A stretch of 64,000 nt of DNA from Candidatus Parcubacteria bacterium (GCA_023391075.1 JAEWBQ010000004.1:166161-230160); one strand, 5' to 3'. Positions 17,609 through 27,372 are shown, numbered from the stretch's first letter. Notes: generated from the sequence alone by a model not told the origin. Numbers and translations: made by a program.

Positions 17609-17630
17609 AACCGATCACGACGGATCGGTT
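17609..17630 (-). terminator. Terminator of tRNA-Phe
   Basis: Perfect 8-bp stem AACCGATC/GATCGGTT followed on the minus strand by TTTTCTTT. Confidence 0.9.
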
Positions 17631-17637
17631 GTTTCTT

Positions 17638-17713
17638 TGGTGGCTCCTCCCAGACTTGAACTGGGGACACAAGGCTCTTCAGGCCTCTGCTCTACCAACT
17701 GAGCTAAAGAGCC
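17638..17713 (-). tRNA. tRNA-Phe (GAA)
   Basis: 76 nt with encoded CCA. Acceptor GGCTCTT pairs with AGGAGCC (one wobble), the discriminator is A, and the anticodon loop CTGAAGA reads GAA. A TAAAAT -10 lies about 20 nt upstream. Confidence 0.97.
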
Positions 17714-17756
17714 ACAACTCTATGTATTTTACTAGAGTTGTACTGATTAGACAAGG

Positions 17757-18503
17757 CTACTTGTTGAGGAGGTTGCTGATCGTGCCAGTCAGTTCGCTCG
17801 GCAAAACGACCAGCGTCTTCTGGCTTGGCTCGACGGCGATCTTTTCAAGCGTCTGGAGGGTACGGATATTGATACCGCCCGGGGTCTTCGTCAGCGTTGC
17901 GGCCGCTTCGGCAACAGCAGCGGCGGCGGCCTTTTCACCTTCGGCGGTGATGATAACGGCGCGGCGCTCACGCTCAGCCTCGGCTTGCTTGGCCATGGCG
18001 CGCTTCATGTCTTGTGGCAGCTCAATATTCTGAATCTTGACGCTCTCGACATCGATACCCCACTTTTCGGTCTGGACGTCGACGATTTCCATGATCTGCT
18101 TGCTGACTTCGTCGCGCTTGCCAAGCAGGTCGTCAAGATCAACGTTACCCGTCACGTCGCGCAGCGCGGCCTGGGCGAACTGGCTGCTAGCATAGATGAA
18201 ATTGCGAACCTCGAGGACGGCTTTTTCGGCATCAGCCACGCGGAAGTAAACGACAGCATCGACGTTGACCGTGACGTTGTCTTTAGTGATGACTTCTTGC
18301 TTAGGGATGTCGATCGTGTTGGTACGAATATCGACTTTAATGAGTTGCTGGAAGATAGGAATAACGACACGCAGACCCGGGTTACGAATACCCGTAAAGC
18401 GCCCAAGCGTCAGTACGACACCGCGCTCATACTGCGTAATGACTTTGATGCCGCTCAAGATAAAGATGAGTACGACGATAATAACGAAAATTGAAAAACC
18501 CAT
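17757..18503 (-). CDS. SPFH/band-7 slipin (stomatin-like) membrane protein
   Basis: 248 aa. An N-terminal TM anchor (2-18), then the SPFH domain (VITQYERGVVLTLGRFTG, IPIFQQLIKVDIRTNT) and a coiled-coil/alanine-rich flotillin-like helix (AEAERERRAVIITAEGEKAA). Slipins form membrane scaffolds and often pair with NfeD proteases, but no nfeD is adjacent. AAAGGAGG lies 6 nt before the ATG, and TATACT sits about 40 nt upstream. Confidence 0.93.
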   Translation of the reverse strand: MGFSIFVIIVVLIFILSGIKVITQYERGVVLTLGRFTGIRNPGLRVVIPIFQQLIKVDIRTNTIDIPKQEVITKDNVTVNVDAVVYFRVADAEKAVLEVRNFIYASSQFAQAALRDVTGNVDLDDLLGKRDEVSKQIMEIVDVQTEKWGIDVESVKIQNIELPQDMKRAMAKQAEAERERRAVIITAEGEKAAAAAVAEAAATLTKTPGGINIRTLQTLEKIAVEPSQKTLVVLPSELTGTISNLLNK

Positions 18504-18543
18504 GAATCCTCCTTTGGTATTAACCCTAGTATATCAGGATTTT

Positions 18544-18999
18544 CTAGCAGGAGTAGGTCGGAATGACAGGCGGCGTAATCCCACTGGGTGCCCCGTTGCC
18601 AGCGTTTATCGTATCTTTGTTGCATCCGTTATTTACTGTCATATTTTCGAGCTCGTTCTCATCGATAGAGTATTTGTTTCCCCAGGGATTACCAGCCTTC
18701 AGTGCAGCCAGATTCATGCCCGCTGCCGTCCCGATACGATCAAGTGACTGCTCGTAGGTCGCCTGCGACCCACAGAACGTACACGAACTGCCCGTGATGT
18801 CTTTGAGGACTTTGTCTTGATTAATACGGGCTAGATGAATTGCTTTGGCAAGCGTCACCAGATCAGTATTTGCCCGCTGTATCTGCGCCTTTTGCGTCAC
18901 GCCAGTAAACGCCGCGACCGTAATTGAGGCAAGAATCGCGATGACGACGATCACGATCAGCAGTTCGACGATGGTAAAACCCGTGTGCTTTTTAAGCAT
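18544..18999 (-). CDS. Type IV pilin-like prepilin
   Basis: 151 aa. A short basic leader (MLKKHTG) is followed by the class III-type prepilin-peptidase site G/FTIVELL and a hydrophobic alpha-helix of about 20 residues. The globular part has six cysteines, including CTFCGS and a C-terminal Cys, suggesting disulphide-stabilised loops outside the cell. TATAGT (19011-19016) ends 11 nt before the ATG. It is a stand-alone gene 70 bp from rarA; no assembly ATPase or platform gene is nearby. Confidence 0.9.
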   Translation of the reverse strand: MLKKHTGFTIVELLIVIVVIAILASITVAAFTGVTQKAQIQRANTDLVTLAKAIHLARINQDKVLKDITGSSCTFCGSQATYEQSLDRIGTAAGMNLAALKAGNPWGNKYSIDENELENMTVNNGCNKDTINAGNGAPSGITPPVIPTYSC

Positions 19000-19067
19000 A
19001 AGTACTTAGTACTATATCAGACGCGTCGGGCTATCGCCAGGCGAGTCTCATCCTCTATACTAGAAGG

Positions 19068-20240
19068 ATGGACCGAATTCCGCTTGCCGAACACATGCGC
19101 CCCGCCTCGCTTGATGAGGTGATTGGACAGCGGCACTTGTTGGCGGAGGGCGAGATTTTACGCAAAATCGTCGAAAACAAAGAACCGGTCAGCTTGATCC
19201 TATGGGGGCCGCCCGGTAGCGGCAAAACGACGCTCGCCCGGATTATCGCAAAGGAAGTGAACGCCGAGTTCATTGAGCTGTCGGCCGTGACGAGCGGCAA
19301 AAAGGACGTCGAGAAAGTCATAGAGCATGCCCGGCAAAACTGGAACCTGCAGCTGCGCACCATTTTGTTCGTCGACGAAATTCACCGCTTCAACAAAGCT
19401 CAGCAAGACGCGTTCTTGCCCCATGTAGAGTCGGGCTTAATCACCCTCATTGGCGCGACCACGGAAAATCCGAGCTTCGAAGTAATTACTCCGCTCCTCA
19501 GTCGCAGTCGTGTGCTCGTACTACAGCCACTTAGCAAGGGTGAGATCATCGAGATCCTAACCCGCGCGGTGGCCGATCAAGGACGCGAGAAATCTGTCTC
19601 ACATGATGCGCTTGACTACATTGCCGAACTTTCCGGCGGCGATGCCCGCGTGGCCCTTGGGAATCTGGAATTAGCACTCACGATGGCCAAAAAAGTCACA
19701 CCCGAGATCGTCAAGACTGCCGCACAGCGACGGGTGCCCGGTTACGACAAAAAGGGCGAAATGCACTATAACGTCATCTCGGCGTTTATCAAAAGCATGC
19801 GCGGCAGCAATGTCGATGCCGCACTCTACTACCTTGCCCGCATGATCGATGCCGGCGAAGACCCCAAGTTTATCGCTCGGCGGATGGTGATCTTCGCCAG
19901 TGAGGACATCGGGCTGGCTGGTAATGGTGCACTGGGGCTCGCGCTGAACGCGTTCCAGGCAGTTGAACGGATCGGTATGCCCGAGAGCAGCTACATACTT
20001 TTCCATGTTGCGACAGCACTGGCCAAAAGTGAGAAATCTCGTCGCACCACCGAGGCCATGTACCGGGCAACGGCGCTCGCCAAACAGTACCCGGATGCGC
20101 CCGTGCCGCTCCACCTACGTAACGCCGAAACCAAGCTCATGAAGGACCTCGGCTATGCCAAGGATTACAAATGGGAAGCAGACTTCAAGCACCAGAAAGG
20201 CTTCTTACCCGACGAGCTAAAGGACGAGACTATTTTTTAG
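19068..20240 (+). CDS. rarA: Replication-associated recombination protein A (AAA+ ATPase)
   Basis: 390 aa. RarA/MgsA acts at stalled forks. Seen: [16 protein letters not shown], Walker [10 protein letters not shown] (about 47-55), Walker [12 protein letters not shown], sensor [11 protein letters not shown], and the C-terminal MgsA domain ([20 protein letters not shown]). Slightly shorter than E. coli RarA (447 aa). TATACT (19056-19061) ends 6 nt before the ATG: leaderless. Its 3' end overlaps the convergent glycosyltransferase gene by 11 nt. Confidence 0.95.
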   Translation: MDRIPLAEHMRPASLDEVIGQRHLLAEGEILRKIVENKEPVSLILWGPPGSGKTTLARIIAKEVNAEFIELSAVTSGKKDVEKVIEHARQNWNLQLRTILFVDEIHRFNKAQQDAFLPHVESGLITLIGATTENPSFEVITPLLSRSRVLVLQPLSKGEIIEILTRAVADQGREKSVSHDALDYIAELSGGDARVALGNLELALTMAKKVTPEIVKTAAQRRVPGYDKKGEMHYNVISAFIKSMRGSNVDAALYYLARMIDAGEDPKFIARRMVIFASEDIGLAGNGALGLALNAFQAVERIGMPESSYILFHVATALAKSEKSRRTTEAMYRATALAKQYPDAPVPLHLRNAETKLMKDLGYAKDYKWEADFKHQKGFLPDELKDETIF

Positions 20241-21474
20241 CCGACGGAGCCCCGGCGTTGATGCGTCCGACTGAGGCGTTTTTGCGCTCGATCACCTCGA
20301 GGTACCGAGCCAAGTAAGCTTCGGCCATTGTCTCGGCTGAGAATTTTCGCTCGACTGACGCGCGGCAGGCAGCCGGGTCAATTTCATCGATCCGCGCCAT
20401 GTACTGCTCGAACTCTTCTTCGGTGTCGGCCAGAAATCCATTGACGCCGTGCTCGATAATTTCCGCCATCGCTCCGCGGTTCATTGCAATCACAGGCGTG
20501 CCACAGGCCAGCGCCTCGATGACCGCCATGCCAAACGGCTCGTCCCAGGTGATTGGAAATAGTAGCGCTTTGGCATGCGAGAGGAACTGCAGCTTCTTTT
20601 TGCCGCCCATCGTACCAGCATAGGTAATGCGTGGACTGCGCAGCAGATACGGCAGGATCTTGTCGCTGTAATATTTGAAGTCGCGGTCGTTGCGGTATTT
20701 ACTGAGCGGGTTCGCCAGCTCAAGCATCAGTTTACGATTCGTGTCGATAGTTGCCACCGGCCCCGCCATACGAAGGCGATAGTGGCGCTTGGCGGCAATC
20801 CTGGCGGCAATATGCTGACCTTTTTCCTCTGCGAACCTGGCGAACGTGATGAAATAATTCTTGCGTTCCTCTTGGCCGACAAATGGAAAGTTATGAAGTT
20901 CGATTGCGTTATGTACCGTATCGAGCACGTTACCGCTGAGCTGACGCGGCAGCGTATGTTTCATGGCGTCGGAAATCGGTACGAAGTAGCAATGGTGGTC
21001 ACCAGCGACAGAGCGCCAGAATGGGCGATTATCGGGAAAGCCATCAGCAAGAGAACGATCGGTGCTGAGCGGCGGTCCATGGATAGTGTGGATGACGGGC
21101 GGCACGTCACTTAGCCTGCTTGCCCACGAAAGGACGCTAGGCCCGATAAAGTAGTTGTGGTCATGAATAATGTCAAAACCGCCGTCGGCTTGAATCGCAT
21201 CCAAAGACGCCAGCACATGGTGGGCTGGGATTGGCAGCGCAAAATCGTACATCGGCTTTAGGATATGCTCGAACTGCTCATCCTTAGTGATGGCATGCAC
21301 CTTTGCCCCATGTAAGCGTCGTCCGCCCACACCAAAAATTTCGACTTCGACGCCAGCGTCTTGCAGAGATTCAACGAGCGCGTCAATCACTTCTTCCACG
21401 CCGCCGTACCCGTTAACGGGGATTTTAAGCCATGGCGGAGCGATCATTGCAACGCGTAGTTTTCTCTCGGTCAT
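20230..21474 (-). CDS. GT4-family glycosyltransferase
   Basis: 414 aa. The GT-B fold is shown by the N-terminal glycine-rich loop PVNGYGGVEEVIDALV and the C-terminal donor site EPFGMAVIEALACGTPVIA with the E-x7-E pattern. It is probably cytosolic, transferring a sugar from a nucleotide donor to a glycan or lipid; the substrate is unknown. AAGGAG lies about 10 nt before the ATG, with TGCTATACT (hexamer 21528-21533) about 55 nt upstream. Divergent from the debranching-type hydrolase, so it is part of a carbohydrate cluster. Confidence 0.9.
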   Translation of the reverse strand: MTERKLRVAMIAPPWLKIPVNGYGGVEEVIDALVESLQDAGVEVEIFGVGGRRLHGAKVHAITKDEQFEHILKPMYDFALPIPAHHVLASLDAIQADGGFDIIHDHNYFIGPSVLSWASRLSDVPPVIHTIHGPPLSTDRSLADGFPDNRPFWRSVAGDHHCYFVPISDAMKHTLPRQLSGNVLDTVHNAIELHNFPFVGQEERKNYFITFARFAEEKGQHIAARIAAKRHYRLRMAGPVATIDTNRKLMLELANPLSKYRNDRDFKYYSDKILPYLLRSPRITYAGTMGGKKKLQFLSHAKALLFPITWDEPFGMAVIEALACGTPVIAMNRGAMAEIIEHGVNGFLADTEEEFEQYMARIDEIDPAACRASVERKFSAETMAEAYLARYLEVIERKNASVGRINAGAPSAKK

Positions 21475-21527
21475 CAGAATTCAACTCCTTCGTATTTCGC
21501 GGTCATATGGAAATCGGCCTATATACC

Positions 21528-21548
21528 AGTATAGCATTGGCCTATAAT
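21528..21548. promoter_or_regulatory. Divergent promoters for the glycosyltransferase and the glycoside hydrolase
   Basis: Minus-strand extended -10 TGCTATACT (hexamer 21528-21533) gives a leader with an SD site. Plus-strand TATAAT (21543-21548) gives a leaderless start. The two hexamers are only 9 bp apart, so the two polymerases should exclude each other. Confidence 0.65.
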
Positions 21549-21554
21549 GGAGTC

Positions 21555-23117
21555 ATGGACCGAGCTCATGAGACCACCGGCCTGCCGCCGGACTTCAGAC
21601 TACTTCCCGGGGAAACCGTCCTATCGGTGACATCGCATGAGCCGCGCACGTTTCAACATACGCCATCAAGCCTCGAGCAGATCATGCGCCTGACCCGCTC
21701 GCCCTCACCCGACGATATCGGGACGTATGGGCCGAGCATCGCCTCGCTGGCGTTCGACGTCTCAATGAAAACATCGGTGACCGCCGACCAGTCGCCGCTT
21801 ACCTATGCCAGCGGAAATGCGTTGCCGCATATGCCAGCACCTGAGCATTTACGCCTCTACGAGGTAGTGTTTGGCCGTGATTCGCTACGCGTGGCAATTG
21901 ACCTGATATCTAGTTACCCTGCCCTTGCCCGCTCAACCGTCCTACGACTAGCCGAACTCCAAGGCGTCACGACCGACCAAGCCCGCGAGGAAGAACCGGG
22001 TAAGATCGTTCACGAAGCGCGTGACGCCGATGATCCGATTGCCCTGCAGCTCAGTCGCGAGCTTGGCTGGGGCTGGCCATATTACGGCTCGATCGATGCG
22101 ACACCTGAATTCCTACGTACGCTCGCCGCCTACTGTAGCCGAAGCAGCGAAGGCGCAGATTTTTTATCCGCCCGCTACATCGACCGTACCGGAACCGAGC
22201 ACACGATCAGCTATGCCATGAGCATAGCCGTCGATTGGATACTTCATAATTTGCATAAAAATCCCGAAGGCCTGCTCGAATTCAAATCCATGCTTCCACA
22301 GGGAATTGAGAATCAAGTGTGGAAAGATTCATGGGACGCGTATCATCATAGCGATGGCAGTGACGCTAATCATGCGGACGGCATCGCCTCGATCGAAGTA
22401 CAGACCACGACCTATGATGCGCTCCTCGATATAGCACACCTCTACGAACATGCCCTGGGTAATACCCTCAAAGCCGGCCAGCTCCGCGAGCATGCTGATG
22501 CGTTACGAAACGCGATCATTACCTACTTTTGGACGGACGACAAAGGTGGCTATTTCGTACTCGGCACCGACCGCGACCCTAAGGGCAAGCTCCGCCAGCT
22601 TAAGCTGCGCACCTCAAATATGGGCCATGTGCTCAATTCCCGCCTGCTTGAAAACGACTCGCTCGAAAGCGCCGCGATGCGCGGGGCCATCATCACACAG
22701 CTCACCAGTCCCGAACTGCTTACTCCCTCCGGTATCCGTACGCTCGCGAGCGATGAATACCGTTACCGCCCAGGCTCCTACCATAACGGCAGCATCTGGC
22801 TCTGGGATACGCATCATATCGCCAAAGGTCTTCGCCGGCACGGCCATGGTGAACTTGCCGATGAACTTGATCGTCGACTACTGAACGTCGTCGACACGAC
22901 GAAAGTCTTTCCGGAGTACGTACGCGGGGATGACAGCGACATACCACGCCTGAATACCCAGACGATCGTCCTGTGGGACAGCCTGGCGCATCGGATCAAC
23001 AAAGTTGAGCAGCCACCTCAAGAAGTTCAGGCCTGGACCGTAGCGGCTATTCTGGCAATCAAGCGACGAATGGCGCGGCGCGGTTTGTTTGCCGCCACGC
23101 CACAAATGCGCAACTAA
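21555..23117 (+). CDS. Amylo-alpha-1,6-glucosidase-like (alpha/alpha)6 glycoside hydrolase
   Basis: 520 aa. The start MDRAHETTGL is chosen because TATAAT ends 6 nt before it; the longer frame crosses the promoter. Seen: VFGRDSLRVAIDL near the start (the GRD segment of glycogen-debranching-type enzymes), WDAYHHSDG, and a C-terminal YHNGSIWLWDTHHIAKGLRRHG. It resembles the C-terminal glucosidase domain of debranching enzymes and likely releases glucose from alpha-glucans, though trehalose- or sucrose-type substrates are possible. Tail to tail with trehalase (3-nt gap). Confidence 0.75.
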   Translation: MDRAHETTGLPPDFRLLPGETVLSVTSHEPRTFQHTPSSLEQIMRLTRSPSPDDIGTYGPSIASLAFDVSMKTSVTADQSPLTYASGNALPHMPAPEHLRLYEVVFGRDSLRVAIDLISSYPALARSTVLRLAELQGVTTDQAREEEPGKIVHEARDADDPIALQLSRELGWGWPYYGSIDATPEFLRTLAAYCSRSSEGADFLSARYIDRTGTEHTISYAMSIAVDWILHNLHKNPEGLLEFKSMLPQGIENQVWKDSWDAYHHSDGSDANHADGIASIEVQTTTYDALLDIAHLYEHALGNTLKAGQLREHADALRNAIITYFWTDDKGGYFVLGTDRDPKGKLRQLKLRTSNMGHVLNSRLLENDSLESAAMRGAIITQLTSPELLTPSGIRTLASDEYRYRPGSYHNGSIWLWDTHHIAKGLRRHGHGELADELDRRLLNVVDTTKVFPEYVRGDDSDIPRLNTQTIVLWDSLAHRINKVEQPPQEVQAWTVAAILAIKRRMARRGLFAATPQMRN

Positions 23118-23120
23118 AGC

Positions 23121-24710
23121 TTAGGTATCGTCTTCGGCAAGCAGGGCCGCCAGGACACCATTGGTCCAGCCGAAACCATCTTGCAGCGGATATTCACCGC
23201 CACCACCAATGCGGCTCTTGCTGGTAACATCATATTTTTCGATGAGTTTGTGCTTGGTCTTGAAAACATGCAGGCAGGTGTCGATCCAGCGCTGTTTGAT
23301 GTCGTCAGCCAACTTGTGATAGCCGTAATTTCGGAGGCCTTCGATAGTGATCCAGTGGAGCGGCGCCCAGCCGTTTGGCGAATCCCACTGCTGACCGTTG
23401 TCAGTTAGCGTAGAGACAAGGCCGCCATCTTTCAAGAATTCCGCCTCGATGCGCTGTGCAACGGACGATGCCTGCTGCGAGGTCGCAATCCGCGCATAGA
23501 GCGGAAACGCCGCGGCAAGCGACAGTTTGCCGGTACTCTGCTTTTCGTGGAAGTTGTAATCGACAAAGAAATGATCGGTTTTACTCCAGTTGTACTTACG
23601 GATCGCCTCGGCGCGGCGCTCGGCGAGCACCGTGAACTTACGGGCCAGCACCGGCTGCAGCATCAAGCGATAGGCTTCCGCGATGGTCTGCTCAAGCTGA
23701 TACAACAGGCTGTTAAGATCGACCGGGATAATATCGGCTGTGTGGATCGAGGCTATATCCTGCGGGTCCTTGAACCAGCGCGAACTAAAGTCCCAGCCGG
23801 ATTCGGCACCGGCACGCAGATGCAAATACAGACGATCAGATTCGCGGTGCGGTGCCGCTTCGGCCGTCTCGACATCTTCGCGCAGTGATTCCGGCCGCGG
23901 CGTGGATTTGTTGTCATAGTATCGGTTCAACACATGGCCGTTTGGCATTTCGACGACGCGGGCGTACGAACGATGCTCGGCTTTAGTCAGCTTACCCCGA
24001 CCCTTCATCCAGAAGCGGTACTCTGCCAGCATGTACGGCAGGTACTCGATAAGAACCCGGCGGCCTTTATGACGCGCGAGCAACTTGACCATCTGCGCAA
24101 AGAACGGCGGCTGTGAGCGGCTCAAGAAATAGGTGCGGTTCGCTGTCGGAATGAAGCCGAATTTGCGGATCATATAGGCATAATTTTTAATCATGCCTTC
24201 AATCATATCCCAGCGGCCATCGGCAGCGAGACCAAGCATGATAAAGTAGCTGTCCCAGTAGAACTGCTCGGAAAAACGACCACCCGGTACGATGTAGGCG
24301 TTCGGTACAGCAATCAGCGACCCACGATCGCGACGATTCTTGCGTTCCAGGACGTGCCAGAGTTCAGCGATATGTTCACGCACCGACATGGCAGCGTTCG
24401 TGCGGTAAGCTGTGTCGGCGTGATTGAATTCATAAAAGTGTCGGTTGACGAATTCGCGCAGGTCAAAGTTCGGATCCTGCTTTTCCAGCAAATACTCCTG
24501 CTGAATCGCCTTCATACGACGGCGCGGTACCAAGTCAGGAAAGGTTTTGCCGTCGCTGTAAACTTGCAGCCGCTGCACTTCATGAAAGAGCGTTCCGAGC
24601 GCTTCGTCCGGACTCTTCCCTACCGGCACCAGCGCACCGGTCGTAGCGACGAGTGACGACTTAAATTTGTTGCTCGCAGCCTGCGAGATGTTTTTTGATT
24701 TCTCCATCAT
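23121..24710 (-). CDS. treA: Trehalase, GH37
   Basis: 529 aa. Hydrolyses trehalose to two glucoses. Both family signatures are present: PGGRFSEQFYWDSYF at about 142-156 and QWDSPNGWAP at about 441-450, with a C-terminal GGGGEYPLQDGFGWTNGV. There is no signal peptide, so it is probably cytosolic. The start MMEKSKN is chosen since TATACT (24720-24725) ends 9 nt before it; a second in-frame ATG follows directly. A longer frame to 24800 covers the promoter. Confidence 0.94.
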   Translation of the reverse strand: MMEKSKNISQAASNKFKSSLVATTGALVPVGKSPDEALGTLFHEVQRLQVYSDGKTFPDLVPRRRMKAIQQEYLLEKQDPNFDLREFVNRHFYEFNHADTAYRTNAAMSVREHIAELWHVLERKNRRDRGSLIAVPNAYIVPGGRFSEQFYWDSYFIMLGLAADGRWDMIEGMIKNYAYMIRKFGFIPTANRTYFLSRSQPPFFAQMVKLLARHKGRRVLIEYLPYMLAEYRFWMKGRGKLTKAEHRSYARVVEMPNGHVLNRYYDNKSTPRPESLREDVETAEAAPHRESDRLYLHLRAGAESGWDFSSRWFKDPQDIASIHTADIIPVDLNSLLYQLEQTIAEAYRLMLQPVLARKFTVLAERRAEAIRKYNWSKTDHFFVDYNFHEKQSTGKLSLAAAFPLYARIATSQQASSVAQRIEAEFLKDGGLVSTLTDNGQQWDSPNGWAPLHWITIEGLRNYGYHKLADDIKQRWIDTCLHVFKTKHKLIEKYDVTSKSRIGGGGEYPLQDGFGWTNGVLAALLAEDDT

Positions 24711-24858
24711 TTCCCCTGTAGTATAACCGTGAGCAGAATGGGTTTCAATAGCTAAAACGTCGTAATTCTTGCATTTTGTATAGTGTCGGCAAAAGCTCAT
24801 TATTTTGCCAGATTATTACCCGTATGCGGCTGCTTTTACCATGGGTCTCGTTACCAAA

Positions 24859-24891
24859 AACAACCGCTGCGGTCGAACCGAAGCGGGTGTT
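24859..24891 (-). terminator. Terminator of typA
   Basis: Ten-bp stem with one mismatch (AACACCCGCT/AGCGGTTGTT) and an inner CGGT/ACCG pairing, followed on the minus strand by TTTTTGG, 20 nt after the stop. Confidence 0.8.
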
Positions 24892-24910
24892 AATTTTGGG
24901 CGAACGCAGG

Positions 24911-26731
24911 TTACTTACTAGCGCGTTTGCGTTCGTTCGCGTCGAGATACCGCTTACGCAGGCGCAGGTTCTTCGGCGTGACTTCGAGGAGCTCGTCGTC
25001 TTCGATAAAGTCAATACACTGCTCAAGACTCAGATCGGTATACGGCGTCAGTTGCACTACGCCGTCACTCGAGCTCGAGCGCATGTTTGTCAGGTGCTTA
25101 GCCTTACAGACATTGATCTCCATGTCTTCCGAGCGGCGGTTGAGACCGATGATCATACCGGCGTACACTGTCGTGCCAGGTCCGACATACAGTTCACCGC
25201 GAGCTTCGGCGGTTTGCAGCGCGTATGGCGTGGTCGTGCCTGCTTCAAACGAAATCAGCACACCGTTACGTGATTGTGGCAGCTTAGGACCGACTGGCTG
25301 GTAGCCATGCGGCAAGCTGTTCATGATTACCGTTCCCTTAGTAGCGGTCAAAAGGATGTTGCGCAGACCAATCAGTGCGCGGGTCGGCAAAACGTAGTCG
25401 AGCCGTGCAGTGCCGCTACTGGTTTGTTCTTGGCCGCGCATTTCCGCACGACGGCCGCCCAGCTCTTGGCTGACCGCACCGACGAATTCAGGAGCAACTT
25501 CGATAAAGAGCTCTTCGACCGGCTCTTTCGTGACACCGTCTTCTTCAATCGTCACGACTTGTGGGCGACCGACTTCGAATTCGAAGCCTTCGCGGCGCAT
25601 TGTCTCGATCAGGACGCTCAGGTGCAGCTCACCACGACCCGAAACCGTATAGCCGATGCCATTATCTTCGACGCGAAGTGACACGTTGGTCTCGAGTTCC
25701 TTCTTCAGGCGGTCACCAATTTGACGACCTGTCGTAAACTCGCCTTCCTTACCCTTGAGCGGGCTGGTGTTCGGACCAAGATACATACTGAGGGTCGGCG
25801 CTTCGATGTCGATCGTTGGCAGCGCTTCAGGGTTTTCCTTATCAGCGATCGTCTCGCCGATATGTGCGTCGGCAATACCGGTCATGGCAACGATGTCGCC
25901 TGCAATGGCGCTGTCGACTTCTTCACGGCCCAGGCCGCGGTAGCCGAAGATCTTGTCGATCTTGCCGTTGATCTGCGTACCGTCACGCTTGATCAAAGTG
26001 ACCTGTTGGTTACGGGCGGCCTTGCCGCGGGTAATACGACCGATGGCGTACTTGCCGAGGAATGAGTCGTACTGAAGCGACGTCACGAGCAGTTGCAGTG
26101 AACCTTCGGTATCGACGGTCGGGGCCGGAATGTCGTTAATGATCGCATCAAAGATCGGGGTCAGGTCAGCGTGCTCGGCAGGATTTTCGGGCAGGCTCTT
26201 CCAGGCTTTACCGTCACGGCCGATTGCAAAGTAGAGGGGATAATGCAGCTGGCTGTCGTCAACGGCAAGCTCCAGGAACAGGTCGGCGACTTCGTCTTCG
26301 ACTTCTTCGACGCGGCGGCCTGGCTTGTCGATCTTGTTCATGATGACGACTGGCTTGAGACCGAGTTCGAGCGCCTTTGAGAGCACGAACTTTGTCTGTG
26401 GCATCGGGCCTTCCTGAGCGTCGACGATCAGCAGTACGCCGTCGGCCATGTTGAGCGTCCGTTCGACTTCACCTGAAAAGTCGGCGTGACCCGGAGTGTC
26501 GATGATATTGATCTTGTAGTCACCGTGATAGATCGAGGTCTGCTTGGCGGTGATGGTAATACCACGCTCATGCTCCTGATCGCCGCTGTCCATGATAAGG
26601 TCTTGGCTCATCTCGGCTTGGTTGTCACGGAAGGTGTTTGACTGCTTGAGCAGGCCATCCACCAGAGTCGTCTTGCCATGGTCGACGTGCGCGATAATGG
26701 CAATGTTGCGAATGAATTTAGGGTCTGTCAT
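24911..26731 (-). CDS. typA: Ribosome-associated GTPase TypA/BipA
   Basis: 606 aa, full length. Translational GTPase involved in ribosome assembly and stress. G1 AHVDHGKTT (about 14-22), DTPGHADFSGEV, NKIDKPGRR, then the EF-G-like domains and the TypA C-terminal domain (PVGPKLPQSRNGVLISFEAG). The leader is unusual: an SD-like GAGGAG is separated from the ATG by a hairpin. Confidence 0.97.
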   Translation of the reverse strand: MTDPKFIRNIAIIAHVDHGKTTLVDGLLKQSNTFRDNQAEMSQDLIMDSGDQEHERGITITAKQTSIYHGDYKINIIDTPGHADFSGEVERTLNMADGVLLIVDAQEGPMPQTKFVLSKALELGLKPVVIMNKIDKPGRRVEEVEDEVADLFLELAVDDSQLHYPLYFAIGRDGKAWKSLPENPAEHADLTPIFDAIINDIPAPTVDTEGSLQLLVTSLQYDSFLGKYAIGRITRGKAARNQQVTLIKRDGTQINGKIDKIFGYRGLGREEVDSAIAGDIVAMTGIADAHIGETIADKENPEALPTIDIEAPTLSMYLGPNTSPLKGKEGEFTTGRQIGDRLKKELETNVSLRVEDNGIGYTVSGRGELHLSVLIETMRREGFEFEVGRPQVVTIEEDGVTKEPVEELFIEVAPEFVGAVSQELGGRRAEMRGQEQTSSGTARLDYVLPTRALIGLRNILLTATKGTVIMNSLPHGYQPVGPKLPQSRNGVLISFEAGTTTPYALQTAEARGELYVGPGTTVYAGMIIGLNRRSEDMEINVCKAKHLTNMRSSSSDGVVQLTPYTDLSLEQCIDFIEDDELLEVTPKNLRLRKRYLDANERKRASK

Positions 26732-26739
26732 AAAAATAT

Positions 26740-26756
26740 GCCCATTTCTGATGGGC
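26740..26756 (-). promoter_or_regulatory. Hairpin between ribosome-binding site and typA start
   Basis: On the minus strand GAGGAG, then GCCCAT-CAGAA-ATGGGC, then ATATTTTT and the ATG. The hairpin plus T5 could be an attenuator, or it could bring the SD site within normal distance of the start codon. A TATATT-type -10 lies about 15 nt upstream of it. Confidence 0.5.
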
Positions 26757-26811
26757 TCCTCTAGTGATAATATACCCCAAAACGCTTAAAAAAGCAATGT
26801 CCGTATCACCT

Positions 26812-27363
26812 TTAGCAGCCGGAATATCCCGAGAGCGGCACCGCATACACCGACGTTGAGGTTACGCCGGCGCCCGTATAGTAACCAATCGTATCGCGAC
26901 TGCAGCCACCTGACTCACCTTCGTTCTCGTCAATGCGATACGGGTTACCGCGTGCATCACCGTTTTTCAAACTATCCAAATTCAAACCAGCGGCCGCCGC
27001 AATGTTACTGATGGCCGCGTAATAGTGCTGCCAGCAGGTATGCGTTTTAGGCAGATCTTTGGGCTCGGTACCACTAGGATTGTTAGCTGTTGAATCGCAG
27101 TAGCCGGCCGACCACCCACTCCCCGTAATGTTCATGAGCACCTTGCTTTGGGAATCGCGCGCCACCACGATGGCTTTTTGTAACGAGGATAAGTCGGCAC
27201 TTTGGCGACTTGAGGCAGCGCGGGTCTGCACGGCGTTATACGAAACAATGACGATCGCGGCGAGAATCGCAATCACGACAATGACAATCAGCAGCTCTAC
27301 GATCGTAAAGCCGGATCGAGTCATTCGCGAGCGTTTATTCCTCCTAAGCCATTGTCGTTTCAT
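26812..27363 (-). CDS. Type IV pilin-like prepilin
   Basis: 183 aa. A long basic leader (MKRQWLRRNKRSRMTRSG) precedes FTIVELLIVIVVIAILAAI. The outside part contains five cysteines, including a terminal YSGC, and a segment (ARGNPYRIDENEGES) close to the corresponding region of the 151-aa pilin, so the two are paralogues. AGGAGA lies 7 nt before the ATG. It follows the next pilin gene by 9 nt and is likely co-transcribed with it. Confidence 0.9.
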   Translation of the reverse strand: MKRQWLRRNKRSRMTRSGFTIVELLIVIVVIAILAAIVIVSYNAVQTRAASSRQSADLSSLQKAIVVARDSQSKVLMNITGSGWSAGYCDSTANNPSGTEPKDLPKTHTCWQHYYAAISNIAAAAGLNLDSLKNGDARGNPYRIDENEGESGGCSRDTIGYYTGAGVTSTSVYAVPLSGYSGC

Positions 27364-27372
27364 TTTATTCTC

